This document shows, piece by piece, positions 18,555 through 26,575 of a DNA stretch of 64,000 nt (position 1 is its first letter; each line of letters opens with the position of its first letter). The notes beneath the pieces are model-generated. The model had not been told where the DNA came from. It saw only the letters and a list, made by a program, of their open reading frames with translations, and did no database searches. The position numbers were made by a program, and so were the translations under genes. The DNA comes from Microbacterium yannicii (GTDB lineage Bacteria; Actinomycetota; Actinomycetes; Actinomycetales; Microbacteriaceae), in the NCBI RefSeq assembly GCF_024055635.1, contig NZ_JAMXMB010000001.1:1-64000 (forward strand), read 5' to 3'.

Positions 18555-19859
18555 ATGACAGAGATGTCACCCGCCGCGACGGTCGCCGTCGCCGGCACGA
18601 CCGGCTTCAAGGCCCCCGGCACGACGCCCGAGAAGACGCCCCGCGGCTACGCCCCCGGTCTCGCCGCCGTCAACTTCGGCGTCTACCTGGCTCTGCTGAC
18701 GCCGGTGCTGGTCTCGATGGCCTTCAAGATCCAGCACATCTCGGCCACTCCCGAGCAGGCCACCGCGAACCTGGGACTCGTCTCCGGCGTCGGGGCACTG
18801 TTCGCGCTCATCGCCAATCCGCTGGCCGGGCGCCTGTCGGACCGCACGACGTCGCGCTTCGGCATGCGCCGCCCGTGGATCCTCGGCGGCGCCCTCGTCG
18901 GGGTCGGCGCCTTCCTGCTCATCGGCATCGCCGGCTCGGTGTGGGTCGTCCTCCTCGGTTGGTGCCTCGCGCAGGCGTCGCTCAACGCCGTGCTGGCCGC
19001 CGCCAACGCGACGCTGCCCGATCAGACGCCGGTCGCGAGCCGCGGCCGGGTCTCCGGGATCGTGGGCATCACGACCCCTCTCGCGATTCTGGCCGGCAGC
19101 TTCCTCATCAACTTCATCGGCGACGACGTGTTGCGGTTCCTGGTGCCGGCGCTCATCGCTCTCGTCCTCGCTGTGGTCTTCGTCGCGCTGCTGAAGGATC
19201 GCCGGCTGGATCAGAAGCCCTCGCAGCGGCTGACCGTCGGACAGTTCTTCGGCTCCTTCGTCTTCAACCCGGTCAAGCACCCCGACTTCGGCTGGACGTG
19301 GCTGACGAAGTTCATGATCATGTTCGGCTACGCGGGCATCGCGACCTTCCTGCCGTACTTCCTCACGCAGAAGTTCGACCTCGACGAGCAGACCGCGATC
19401 TCGACCATCCTGATCGCGAACATCGCGTCGACCGTCGGCATGGTCATCTCCAGCCCGCTCGGCGGGGTGCTGTCGGATCGCTTCGGCAAGCGCCGGCCCT
19501 TCGTCGCACTCGCCGGCATCATCATGGTGGTCGGCCTCGTGGTGCTCGCCTTCGCGCCGTCGGTGCCGGTGGTCATCCTCGCCCAGGGCATCATCGGCCT
19601 GGGCGCCGGCTCGTTCTTCTCGGTCGACCTGGCCCTCGCCACGCAGGTGCTGCCCAACCCGGACGACACCGCGAAAGACCTGGGCGTGCTCAACATGGCC
19701 AACGCGCTGCCGCAGTCGATCGCACCCGCGATCGCCCCGCTCGTGATCGCCATCGGCGCGGGCACCGCGATCGGCGGCTACAGCCTCTGGTACCTCGTCG
19801 GCGCCGCCGTCGCTCTCGCCGGCGCGATCCTCGTCTACCGCATCAAGGGAGTGAAGTGA
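18555..19859 (+). CDS. MFS transporter, SLC45/sugar-proton symporter type
   Basis: This is a 434-residue 12-helix carrier of the major facilitator superfamily. The conserved loop motif NPLAGRLSDRTTSRFGMRRPW after helix 2 and its second-half counterpart GGVLSDRFGKRRP are both present, typical of SLC45/GPH-like sugar:proton symporters. GAAAGGA is well placed before the ATG. The next gene, a GH3 glycosidase, overlaps by 4 nt. Uptake of an oligosaccharide or glycoside that the glycosidase then splits in the cytoplasm is the likely pathway; the exact sugar cannot be read. Confidence 0.88.
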   Translation: MTEMSPAATVAVAGTTGFKAPGTTPEKTPRGYAPGLAAVNFGVYLALLTPVLVSMAFKIQHISATPEQATANLGLVSGVGALFALIANPLAGRLSDRTTSRFGMRRPWILGGALVGVGAFLLIGIAGSVWVVLLGWCLAQASLNAVLAAANATLPDQTPVASRGRVSGIVGITTPLAILAGSFLINFIGDDVLRFLVPALIALVLAVVFVALLKDRRLDQKPSQRLTVGQFFGSFVFNPVKHPDFGWTWLTKFMIMFGYAGIATFLPYFLTQKFDLDEQTAISTILIANIASTVGMVISSPLGGVLSDRFGKRRPFVALAGIIMVVGLVVLAFAPSVPVVILAQGIIGLGAGSFFSVDLALATQVLPNPDDTAKDLGVLNMANALPQSIAPAIAPLVIAIGAGTAIGGYSLWYLVGAAVALAGAILVYRIKGVK

Positions 19860-21727
19860 CTGATACAACGATGACGGATGCCGCGGCCCCGGCCGCCGCT
19901 GACCGCCCCTGGCTCGACGCGAGCCTGCCCGTCGCCGAGCGCGTCGAGCTGCTGCTCGCCGAGATGACGCTCGAGGAGAAGGCGGGCCTGCTCTTCCAGA
20001 CGATGATCACCATGGGCGAGGACGGCGAGCTCGCCGAGGCCGATCCGGCGTTCGGACTCCCGTCGAACCGCGAGTACGTGGTCGAGAAGGGCATGACGCA
20101 CTTCAACCTGCTCGGCGTCGCCCCCACCGCGGGTGCGATCGCACGCTGGCACAACAAGCTGCAGGAGCTCGCGGCATCCACTCGTCTCGGCATCCCCGTG
20201 ACGATCTCGACCGATCCGCGTCACTCGTTCACCGAGAACCCGGGCGCGGCGATGCTCGCCGGCCCGTTCTCGCAGTGGCCCGATGCCCTCGGTCTTGCGG
20301 CCACTCGTGACGCGGCGCTCGTCGAGCGGTTCGGCGACATCGCGCGCCAGGAGTACACCGCGGTGGGCATCCGCGTCGCGCTGCACCCGCAGGTCGACCT
20401 CGCGACCGAGCCGCGCTGGGCGCGCGCCCTGCAGACCTTCGGCGAAGACGCGGAGCTCACGGGCGAACTCGGCGCCGCGTACATCCGCGGGTTCCAGAAC
20501 GGCGAATCGTTCGGTCCCGGCGCGGTCTCGGCGATGGTCAAGCACTTCCCCGGCGGCGGTCCGCAGAAGGACGGCGAAGACCCGCACTTCGCCTACGGGC
20601 GCGAGCAGGTATACCCCGGTGGGCACTTCGAGCTGCACCTCAAGCCGTTCGAGGCGGCCTTCGAGGCGGGTGTGCGTCAGGTCATGCCGTACTACGGCAT
20701 GCCGGTCGGCACCGAGTACGAGGAGGTCGGCTTCGGCTTCAACAAGTCGGTGCTCACCGGCCTGCTGCGCGAGCGCTACGGCTTCGACGGCATCGTGTGC
20801 ACCGACTGGGGCCTCGTCAACGACGCCGCGATCTTCGGGCAGCCGTTCCCCGCCCGTGCGTGGGGCGTCGAACACCTCACGCCGGCCGAGCGGGTGCTCA
20901 AGATCCTGGATGCCGGTGCCGACCAGTTCGGTGGCGAGGCGTGCCCCGAGCTCGTGGTCGAGCTGGTGGGTTCGGGTGCCCTGACGCCGGAGCGGCTCGA
21001 CGTGTCGGCGCGCCGTCTGCTGCGCGAGAAGTTCCTGCTCGGCCTCTTCGACAACCCGTTCGTCGACGCCGAGGCGGCCGACACGATCGTAGGCTCGGCG
21101 CAGTTCCGCGCCGAGGGCGACGCGGCCCAGCGTGCATCGATCACCGTGCTGTCGAACCGCGCCGTCGCACCGGACGATCGTCGACAGGCTCAGGAACCGG
21201 GAGGGGCTCAGGGGCCGGTCGCTGAGCCTGTCGAAGCGTCGGTGCTGCCGTTCGCGCGCGGCGCGAAGCTGTACCTCGAAGGCATCGCGCCGGACGTCGC
21301 CGCCGCGTACGGAGAGGTGGTGTCATCGCCCGCCGAGGCGGATGTCGCGATCCTGCGCCTGCAGGCGCCCTTCGAGCAGCGCGAGACGACGTTCGAGAAC
21401 TTCTTCCACGCCGGTTCGCTCGAGTTCCCCGCCGACGTGCTCGCGCACCTCGCCGAGGTCTCGGCGGCCGTGCCGACGGTGGTCGACGTCTTCCTCGACC
21501 GCCCCGCGCTCCTGGGCCCGGTCGTCGAGACGGCGCATGCGGTGGTCGGCAACTGGGGTGCGAGCGGCGCGGCGCTGCTCGACGTGCTGAGCGGCGCGAC
21601 GCCGGCGCAGGGCAGGCTGCCGTTCGACATCCCGTCGTCGATGGCTGCGGTCGAGGCCTCGCGGCCCGACGTGCCCTTCGACACCGCCGACCCGCTGTTC
21701 CGCTTCGGCCACGGCCTGTCGCTCTGA
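19856..21727 (+). CDS. Glycoside hydrolase family 3 protein (beta-glycosidase type)
   Basis: This is a retaining exo-acting beta-glycosidase of the GH3 family, 623 residues, without signal peptide, so cytoplasmic. Family features are EEKAGLLFQ near the N-terminus, the KHFPGGG motif and the nucleophile region FDGIVCTDWG, in which Asp of TDW is the expected catalytic nucleophile. The C-terminal alpha/beta domain begins near residue 430. Residues about 442-460 are Gln/Gly/Pro-rich and come from an inverted repeat (21181-21234) that reads through in frame, placed just before the strand starting GAKLYLEG. The GTG overlaps the MFS stop, with GGGAG upstream, so the pair is one translationally coupled operon under the double TetR. 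The substrate (glucoside, xyloside or other) is unknown. Confidence 0.9.
   Translation: MTDTTMTDAAAPAAADRPWLDASLPVAERVELLLAEMTLEEKAGLLFQTMITMGEDGELAEADPAFGLPSNREYVVEKGMTHFNLLGVAPTAGAIARWHNKLQELAASTRLGIPVTISTDPRHSFTENPGAAMLAGPFSQWPDALGLAATRDAALVERFGDIARQEYTAVGIRVALHPQVDLATEPRWARALQTFGEDAELTGELGAAYIRGFQNGESFGPGAVSAMVKHFPGGGPQKDGEDPHFAYGREQVYPGGHFELHLKPFEAAFEAGVRQVMPYYGMPVGTEYEEVGFGFNKSVLTGLLRERYGFDGIVCTDWGLVNDAAIFGQPFPARAWGVEHLTPAERVLKILDAGADQFGGEACPELVVELVGSGALTPERLDVSARRLLREKFLLGLFDNPFVDAEAADTIVGSAQFRAEGDAAQRASITVLSNRAVAPDDRRQAQEPGGAQGPVAEPVEASVLPFARGAKLYLEGIAPDVAAAYGEVVSSPAEADVAILRLQAPFEQRETTFENFFHAGSLEFPADVLAHLAEVSAAVPTVVDVFLDRPALLGPVVETAHAVVGNWGASGAALLDVLSGATPAQGRLPFDIPSSMAAVEASRPDVPFDTADPLFRFGHGLSL
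21181..21234. repeat. Inverted repeat inserted in frame in the GH3 gene
   Basis: TCGACAGGCTCAG (21181-21193) is the exact reverse complement of CTGAGCCTGTCGA (21222-21234). The 28-nt centre holds two more GGCTCAGG-like pieces. The same arms occur inside fhs. Confidence 0.85.
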
Positions 21728-21748
21728 GCCCGCACTGACCCGCGGGAC

Positions 21749-21782
21749 GGATGCCGCGCCGCGACCTCGCGGCGCGGCATCC
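21749..21782 (+). terminator. Hairpin terminator after the MFS-GH3 operon
   Basis: A perfect 16-bp stem (21749-21764 with 21767-21782) and a 2-nt loop starts 21 bp after the GH3 stop. The sequence is GC-rich, without a long T run. Confidence 0.75.
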
Positions 21783-21800
21783 GTTCCTCCTGCTGTGCGC

Positions 21801-21869
21801 TTCATGTGCTCTCGCCGAGATCACACGTCGCTCGCATCGGCATCGTGTGTGGTCGGCGAGAGCACACGA
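21801..21869. repeat. 69-bp inverted-repeat element, copy 1
   Basis: Left arm TTCATGTGCTCTCGCCGAGA continues to TCACACG; the right arm ends TCGGCGAGAGCACACGA. Three mismatches occur in 23 paired positions. It lies downstream of the GNAT gene; a second copy of the same length lies upstream of it at 22443-22511. Confidence 0.8.
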
Positions 21870-21903
21870 CGTGGACGGAGCGTGGAGAGCGGGGTGGGGC
21901 GGC

Positions 21904-22365
21904 TCACAGCTCCTGGAAGAAGTAGTACGACCGCTCCTCGGTCTGCGGATCGGACCCGTGGAAGCCGTGACGCTCGTAGAAGCGCTGCGCATCGACGTCG
22001 CCCGCGTCGACGTTGATCTCGATGGCGGACACCCCGTCACGGCGGCAGTCGGCGATCAGACGCTCCACGATCGCTCCGCCGATGCCTGCCCCGCGCGCCG
22101 GCGGCGCGACGTACATCTCGTCCAGCAGTGCCACCCGGCCCGGGTACCAGACGTTGGGACGCAGCGTCACGAGACCGATTCCGACCGCGGGCTCCCCGCT
22201 CAGCAGCGCGAACGTCTGCGTCCCGGCGAGCAGGCCGCGCAAGCGCTCGGCCAGCACGACCGGACCCGGTGAGGCGGTGTCGAACTCCACGTTGAAATCG
22301 TGCAGCAGCCCTGCCACGCGCTCGGCGTCGTCGACCGTGGCCCTGCGCACCTCCGCTGTCGCCAT
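21904..22365 (-). CDS. GNAT family N-acetyltransferase
   Basis: This is a 153-residue single-domain acetyltransferase. The acetyl-CoA pyrophosphate loop is in VAPPARGAGIGGAIVERL, and the C-terminal NVDAGDVDAQRFYERHGF is the usual beta5-alpha4 block. The ATG at 22365 is preferred because homology starts there, and TACCGT with six bases of spacing precedes it together with GGAG. The longer upstream frame reads through a repeat element. The substrate is unknown (small amine or protein N-terminus). The gene is unusual in being bracketed by the two 69-bp elements. Confidence 0.85.
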   Translation of the reverse strand: MATAEVRRATVDDAERVAGLLHDFNVEFDTASPGPVVLAERLRGLLAGTQTFALLSGEPAVGIGLVTLRPNVWYPGRVALLDEMYVAPPARGAGIGGAIVERLIADCRRDGVSAIEINVDAGDVDAQRFYERHGFHGSDPQTEERSYYFFQEL

Positions 22366-22371
22366 GGCTCC

Positions 22372-22377
22372 ACGGTA
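22372..22377 (-). promoter_or_regulatory. -10-like box TACCGT before the GNAT gene
   Basis: TACCGT is followed by GGAGCC and then the ATG. The spacing fits either a leaderless start or a very short leader with GGAG. Confidence 0.4.
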
Positions 22378-22442
22378 GAGAGCGTGCCGCGGCCGCGCCA
22401 CCGGCAGCGCCGACCTCTCCGCAACGCGCGCCGGTTGCGCGC

Positions 22443-22511
22443 TTCGTGTGCACCCGCCGAGCGCACACGCCGTTGGCGCGCGTGACCTGCGCACTCGGCG
22501 AGGGCACACGA
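22443..22511. repeat. 69-bp inverted-repeat element, copy 2
   Basis: The left arm starts TTCGTGTGCACCCGCCGAGC and differs from copy 1 at about 5 of 27 bases. The right arm ends TCGGCGAGGGCACACGA. It sits between the divergent GNAT and fhs genes. Confidence 0.8.
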
Positions 22512-22552
22512 ACTCGACGGCGCGGGTCGCGGCGAGCGCCCCCGCGCCCACC

Positions 22553-22558
22553 TAGGCT
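22553..22558 (+). promoter_or_regulatory. -10 box TAGGCT of fhs
   Basis: TAGGCT lies 38 bp before the GTG start of fhs, which leaves a short leader with GGGGAG as ribosome site. The same hexamer serves both giant Ig/fn3 genes. Confidence 0.45.
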
Positions 22559-22596
22559 GGGCCCGATGGGCGACGGCGCCCGCACGGGGAGCGAGC

Positions 22597-24423
22597 GTGG
22601 CAACGAGCAACATCCAGATCGCCCAGCAAGCCGACCTCTGGCCCATCGGGCGGATCGCCGAGGACCTCGGCATTCCCGACGACGAGCTCGAGCCGTACGG
22701 CCGTTACAAGGCGAAGGTGTCGTTGCGGCACCTGCAGACCCTCCGCGACCGGCCACGCGGGCGGCTGGTGCTGATGACCGCCGTGTCGCCGACCCCGGCC
22801 GGCGAGGGGAAGACCACCACGACGGTCGGGCTCGGCGACGCGCTGCGGCGCATCGGCGAACGGTCCATGATCTGCCTGCGCGAGCCGGCGCTCGGACCGG
22901 TGTTCGGCATGAAGGGCGGCGCCGCGGGCGGCGGGTATGCGCAGGTGGTGCCCATGGAAGACATCAACCTGCACTTCACCGGCGACTTCTCCGCGATCGG
23001 CATCGCCACGAACCTGCTCGCGGCCTTGATCGACAACCATGTCCACCACGGCAACGCCCTCGGCATCGATGTGCGGCGCGTGACGTGGCGGCGCGTGCTC
23101 GACGTCAACGACCGTGCGCTGCGCGACACGGTCATCGGTCTCGGCGGGCCCGGCAACGGCTACCCGCGCGAGGGCGGCTTCGACATCGTGGTGGCCAGCG
23201 AGGTCATGGCGATCTTCTGCCTCGCGACCAGCCTCGCCGACCTCAAGGAGCGTCTCGGTGAGATCGTCGTCGCCTATACGCGCGACCGCGCGCCCGTCCG
23301 CGCCCGCGACCTGCAGGCCCACGGTGCGATGGCCGCCATCCTGCGCGACGCCCTCGCCCCCAACCTCGTGCAGACCCTGGAGCACACCCCGGCGTTCGTG
23401 CACGGCGGTCCCTTCGCGAACATCGCGCACGGCTGCAACTCATACCTGGCGACCGACTCCGCGCTGCGCATGGCCGACTACGTCGTCACCGAGGCGGGTT
23501 TCGGCGCCGACCTCGGTGCCGAGAAGTTCGTCGACATCCTCTGCCGCACGACCGGCTTGCGACCGAACGTGGCCGTCGTCGTCGCGACCGTGCGGGCGAT
23601 GAAGTACCACGGCGGCGTCGAGGTGGCCGACCTGCCGCACGAGAACGTCGCGGCTCTCGAGCACGGCACGGCGAACCTGGTGCGTCATCTCACGACGATC
23701 CGCGAGACCTGGGGCATCCCGGCGGTCGTCGCGATCAACCATCGCGCGGAAGACACGGATGCCGAGATCTCGGCGCTCCTCGCCGCGTCGGAGGCCGTCG
23801 GGGTCACGGCTGTGGTCGCGAGGCACTTCGCTGAGGGCGGCGCCGGCGCGGAGGATCTCGCACGCGAGGTGGTGCGGCTCTGCGCGCGCGGTCCGGTGGC
23901 CGCCCTTCGACAAGCTCAGGGACCGGGTGTCGCTCGGGGCCTGGGTGGGGCTCAGGGACCGGGTGTGGCTCAGGGGCCGGGTGTGGAGGTTGCGGACCCT
24001 GCCGGCCCGGTCGGTGACCCTGTGGGCCCGGTCGCTGAGCCTGTCGAAGCGCTCCGCTTCACGTACCCCGACGAGGCGACGCTGTGGCAGAAGATGAGCG
24101 CCATCGCGACGCGCATCTACGGGGCGTCGGAGGTGACGGCGTCGACCGCCGTGCGTGCGCAGATCAAGCGCCTGCAGGAAGAGGGCTACGGCGGCTACCC
24201 GGTGTGCGTCGCGAAGACCCAGTACTCGTTCTCGACCGACCCGAGGCTGCGCGGCGCTCCGACCGGGCACGTCGTCGACATCCGCGAGGTGCGCCTCGCC
24301 GCCGGCGCGCGCTTCGTGGTGATGGTCTGCGGCGACATCATGACGATGCCGGGCCTGCCCGCGGTGCCCGCCGCGAACACCATCGACGTCGACGACGACG
24401 GACGCATCGTCGGGCTCTTCTGA
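22597..24423 (+). CDS. fhs: Formate-tetrahydrofolate ligase
   Basis: This enzyme makes 10-formyl-THF from formate, THF and ATP, feeding purine and one-carbon metabolism in the cytoplasm. The nucleotide-binding loop [18 protein letters not shown] (about 67-84) and the family blocks [19 protein letters not shown] and [13 protein letters not shown] are intact, as is the C-terminal [12 protein letters not shown]. The protein is 608 residues, about 50 longer than the usual ~556. The excess is a Gln/Gly/Pro/Val-rich stretch at about 436-484, encoded by an inverted repeat element that keeps the frame (23906-24048). It falls between ARGPVAAL and FTYPDE, probably a surface loop. GTG start with GGGGAG upstream. 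Confidence 0.95.
   Translation: MATSNIQIAQQADLWPIGRIAEDLGIPDDELEPYGRYKAKVSLRHLQTLRDRPRGRLVLMTAVSPTPAGEGKTTTTVGLGDALRRIGERSMICLREPALGPVFGMKGGAAGGGYAQVVPMEDINLHFTGDFSAIGIATNLLAALIDNHVHHGNALGIDVRRVTWRRVLDVNDRALRDTVIGLGGPGNGYPREGGFDIVVASEVMAIFCLATSLADLKERLGEIVVAYTRDRAPVRARDLQAHGAMAAILRDALAPNLVQTLEHTPAFVHGGPFANIAHGCNSYLATDSALRMADYVVTEAGFGADLGAEKFVDILCRTTGLRPNVAVVVATVRAMKYHGGVEVADLPHENVAALEHGTANLVRHLTTIRETWGIPAVVAINHRAEDTDAEISALLAASEAVGVTAVVARHFAEGGAGAEDLAREVVRLCARGPVAALRQAQGPGVARGLGGAQGPGVAQGPGVEVADPAGPVGDPVGPVAEPVEALRFTYPDEATLWQKMSAIATRIYGASEVTASTAVRAQIKRLQEEGYGGYPVCVAKTQYSFSTDPRLRGAPTGHVVDIREVRLAAGARFVVMVCGDIMTMPGLPAVPAANTIDVDDDGRIVGLF
23906..24048. repeat. Inverted repeat element inserted in frame in fhs
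   Basis: The left arm TTCGACAAGCTCAG (23906-23919) pairs with CTGAGCCTGTCGAA (24035-24048) with one mismatch. The interior holds several GGCTCAGGGRCCGGGTG repeats. It accounts for the extra residues of this Fhs. Confidence 0.85.
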
Positions 24424-24437
24424 CGCAGGTGACTGAT

Positions 24438-24518
24438 CCTCAGCTGAGGACCAGCGCCGAGCTGCAGAGCGGGCAGCGGCGCGTCGCTCCTCAGTCCGGC
24501 CAGGTTCCTCAGATGAGG
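24438..24518. repeat. 81-bp palindromic element, copy B1
   Basis: It starts CCTCAGCTGAGG, ends CCTCAGATGAGG, and contains GCCGAGCTGCAGAGCG. It lies 15 bp after the fhs stop. Confidence 0.85.
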
Positions 24519-24544
24519 AACGCGTCCCTATCCCGGCCGCGTTT

Positions 24545-24625
24545 CCTCAGTTGAGGATCTGTGCCGAGCTGCGGAGCGTGCGACGGCGTGTCGCTCCTCA
24601 TCTCGGCTCGGTTCCTCATTTGAGG
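24545..24625. repeat. 81-bp palindromic element, copy B2
   Basis: It starts CCTCAGTTGAGG and ends CCTCATTTGAGG. GCCGAGCTGCGGAGCG on the left pairs with CGCTCCTCATCTCGGC on the right (14 of 16), so the whole unit folds as a long hairpin. It follows copy B1 after 26 bp. With B1 it fills the 248-bp gap between convergent genes, where it may also act as a terminator. Confidence 0.87.
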
Positions 24626-24671
24626 AACGCGCGAGCTGACGCCCGGCCCGCCTGGGGTGCGACGCCGGCCG

Positions 24672-25943
24672 TCAGGCCGGCGGGAACGTGCGCACGCGCT
24701 CGACCCGCAGCACGTGGGGGAGGGCCGCCACGTCGCGCTCGCCGTCGGCGCGGGGGAACTCGTAGACGTCGAGCATGAGCTGCGTCGGGTAGTCGATCGT
24801 CTGGCGCACGGTCTTGACCCAGCGATGGTCGATGAAGAATCGCACCTCGTCGGGCGTCCACTCGACGGCATAGTCGTGCATCGCGGTGAGGTCGCCGTCG
24901 ACGCGGATCTTCTCGAAGTCCGTGCGCAGGCGCGGGTCGTGCTGGGCCTTCACGCCGACACCGACCCAGCCACCCGTGTCGTCGATCTCGGATCCGAAGA
25001 TCTCGGCGATGCAGATCTCGCCGCAGTCGTCGGGCCGGTCCTCGAAGCCGATCGGCCAGAAGGCGACCATCGCGTCCGGGTGGCGCACAGCTGTCATGCG
25101 CGCCTCGATCACCCCGAATCGGGGAAGATGCAGGCGGCGCTCGGGCTGCGCCTCGCGCACGACGAGGCCGTCACGGAAGCGATGCTGCCCGGTGGGGCTG
25201 CCGAGCGGTCCGGAGAACTGGCCGGTCTGCAGGTGCGAGACGCGATTCCCCTCGTCGAACTCCGGCGACCACGGAGAGGTGTCCCTGTCGATGCGCAGCT
25301 CGAGCCCTTCCGGAGCCGCCGAGTACCGCGCCGCCGCGCGCTCCCGCGACGACCAGTGCGCCAGGTAGTAGGGCCACCACACCGTCTCGTCGAGCACGCC
25401 TTCGTCGAACCGCTCGTCGAGGTCGGGTGCGCGGGCGTCGAGGTCGAGCGGTGACATGTCGAGGACCCAGATGTTGAAGGCCAGGTCACCGCCGCGCCAT
25501 GGCATGCTTCCCGACCCGCGATGCGTGAATCCCGCGGTGCGGCACAGTGCGTTCGACCCAGGGTTGGCGATGCCCGGGTACGCGACGAGCAGAGTGCGCT
25601 CGCCGCGCGCGGCCACCAGCCGGATGATCAGCCGCAGCGCCGCGCCGGCGATCCCCCGCCGCTGCCACTCGGGGAAGACGTGCCATCCCGTCTCCCACGC
25701 GGGTGTGCCGTCGTGTTCGACCTGCCAGTACCCGATGCCGCCGACGGGCGTGCCGTCGACCTCGATCCGGTACATCGCGGCTTCCCCTGCGCCAACGAGA
25801 CGGAGGTAGCGCTCCTGACGCTCCTCGAGCTGCGCGGGTGTCTCAGGGCCGCCGAGGTGGGCCGTCATCTCGGGCGTGTTGGCGCGCTCCAGCAGCGGCA
25901 GGTCGGCAGGACCCCACGGTGCGAGCGTCACGGCTGCGTTCAT
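24672..25943 (-). CDS. Fusion of GNAT acetyltransferase and GH16-like domain
   Basis: This 423-residue protein joins two unrelated domains. Residues about 1-165 form a GNAT domain (GWHVFPEWQRRGIAGAALRL, then NPGSNALCRTAGF). From about residue 166 (MSPLDLDARAPDLDERF) to the end is a concanavalin-fold domain like GH16 glucanases, with the family-typical DYAVEWTPDEVRFFIDHRWV near 375. The GH16 catalytic box ExDxxE appears as GEICIAE (about 307-313): both Glu are kept but the central Asp is Cys, so activity is uncertain. There is no signal peptide, so it is cytoplasmic. No stop or frameshift separates the halves. The ATG at 25943 follows a CAGAAT box by seven bases. Confidence 0.83.
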   Translation of the reverse strand: MNAAVTLAPWGPADLPLLERANTPEMTAHLGGPETPAQLEERQERYLRLVGAGEAAMYRIEVDGTPVGGIGYWQVEHDGTPAWETGWHVFPEWQRRGIAGAALRLIIRLVAARGERTLLVAYPGIANPGSNALCRTAGFTHRGSGSMPWRGGDLAFNIWVLDMSPLDLDARAPDLDERFDEGVLDETVWWPYYLAHWSSRERAAARYSAAPEGLELRIDRDTSPWSPEFDEGNRVSHLQTGQFSGPLGSPTGQHRFRDGLVVREAQPERRLHLPRFGVIEARMTAVRHPDAMVAFWPIGFEDRPDDCGEICIAEIFGSEIDDTGGWVGVGVKAQHDPRLRTDFEKIRVDGDLTAMHDYAVEWTPDEVRFFIDHRWVKTVRQTIDYPTQLMLDVYEFPRADGERDVAALPHVLRVERVRTFPPA

Positions 25944-25950
25944 CGCGCCC

Positions 25951-25956
25951 ATTCTG
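25951..25956 (-). promoter_or_regulatory. -10-like box CAGAAT before the GNAT-GH16 gene
   Basis: CAGAAT is followed by seven bases and then the ATG at 25943. There is no ribosome site, so a leaderless start is plausible. Confidence 0.4.
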
Positions 25957-26021
25957 CGCCGTCCCGCCGATACCGCACCACCCGTGCGTGCCCGCGGCAG
26001 CAGCCCCCCGGCATCCTCGGC

Positions 26022-26381
26022 TCAGCGGTCCGTCACGAGGAGCGTGTTGCCGTCGGGATCTGTCGCGGTGAAGAACAGACAGCGGTCGGGGTCGCCCAGC
26101 ATGTCGCCGGGGTGCGCACCGAGTCGGGCGAGTCGCTCGTGCACCGACGCGAGATCGTCGACACGGAAATTGCACGTCGCCCACGGCAGGCCGGGCTCGA
26201 CGCGGATGCCGCTCTTCGGGCTCATCAGCGTCACCTGGCCGTGCGACCCGGCGAGCACGCTCGAGAAGTCGGTCTCGTCGGCGATGGCGAGGCCGAAAGT
26301 GTCGGCATACCAGTGCGCCCCCGCGCGGGCGTCGCTGACAGGGATGAACGCGGTAGTGATCGCAGTCGGCGGGGGAGTCAT
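26022..26381 (-). CDS. VOC superfamily (glyoxalase/bleomycin-resistance-like) protein
   Basis: This is a 119-residue single-unit VOC protein made of two beta-alpha-beta-beta-beta modules. It has the typical first strand TTAFIPVSDARAGAHWYADTFG and the last module RCLFFTATDPDGNTLLVTDR. Such proteins bind a metal and act in isomerisation, epoxide opening or drug sequestration; the substrate cannot be assigned. The ATG at 26381 is preferred because a TAGGCT box ends seven bases upstream, and because the longer frame would overlap the acyl-CoA oxidase promoter. It is divergent from the acyl-CoA oxidase. Confidence 0.84.
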   Translation of the reverse strand: MTPPPTAITTAFIPVSDARAGAHWYADTFGLAIADETDFSSVLAGSHGQVTLMSPKSGIRVEPGLPWATCNFRVDDLASVHERLARLGAHPGDMLGDPDRCLFFTATDPDGNTLLVTDR

Positions 26382-26388
26382 GGCGATG

Positions 26389-26394
26389 AGCCTA
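26389..26394 (-). promoter_or_regulatory. -10 box TAGGCT before the VOC gene
   Basis: TAGGCT is followed by seven bases and then the ATG, with no ribosome site. Confidence 0.5.
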
Positions 26395-26447
26395 CGTCCG
26401 TCCACCGACTCGCACAGGGGGGTGATCGCGCCCGCCTGTGCGTCTCG

Positions 26448-26525
26448 CACAACGCGTGGACGACCCGTCTCGCACTCGCGTTGTGGGAATCCGCCAGTCG
26501 CTTTGAGCGCAGGTTGTGGGAGTCC
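26448..26525. promoter_or_regulatory. Repeat-rich operator candidate upstream of acyl-CoA oxidase
   Basis: CACAACGCG (26448-26456) and CGCGTTGTG (26477-26485) form a 9-bp inverted repeat. TTGTGGGAATCC (26481-26492) and TTGTGGGAGTCC (26514-26525) form a direct repeat spaced 33 bp, three helical turns. They sit 50-130 bp before the oxidase start, between divergent genes, as expected for a fatty-acid-responsive regulator. The regulator itself is not identified. Confidence 0.45.
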
Positions 26526-26575
26526 TACCGTCGAAGTGACCTTACTTCTGTCCATCGCACCGAGAGGTGATGCAT

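Noticed and set aside
21801..24625. Insertion sequence or prophage remnant suggested by the repeat density
   Set aside because: No transposase, integrase or phage gene is present. The repeats are short non-coding units, and the genes between them are ordinary metabolic genes.
24672..25943. Two separate genes (GNAT and GH16-like) with a missed stop
   Set aside because: The frame is continuous across the junction, and the Met at the junction (MSPLD) has no clear ribosome site, so I kept one fused gene and flagged it as a finding.
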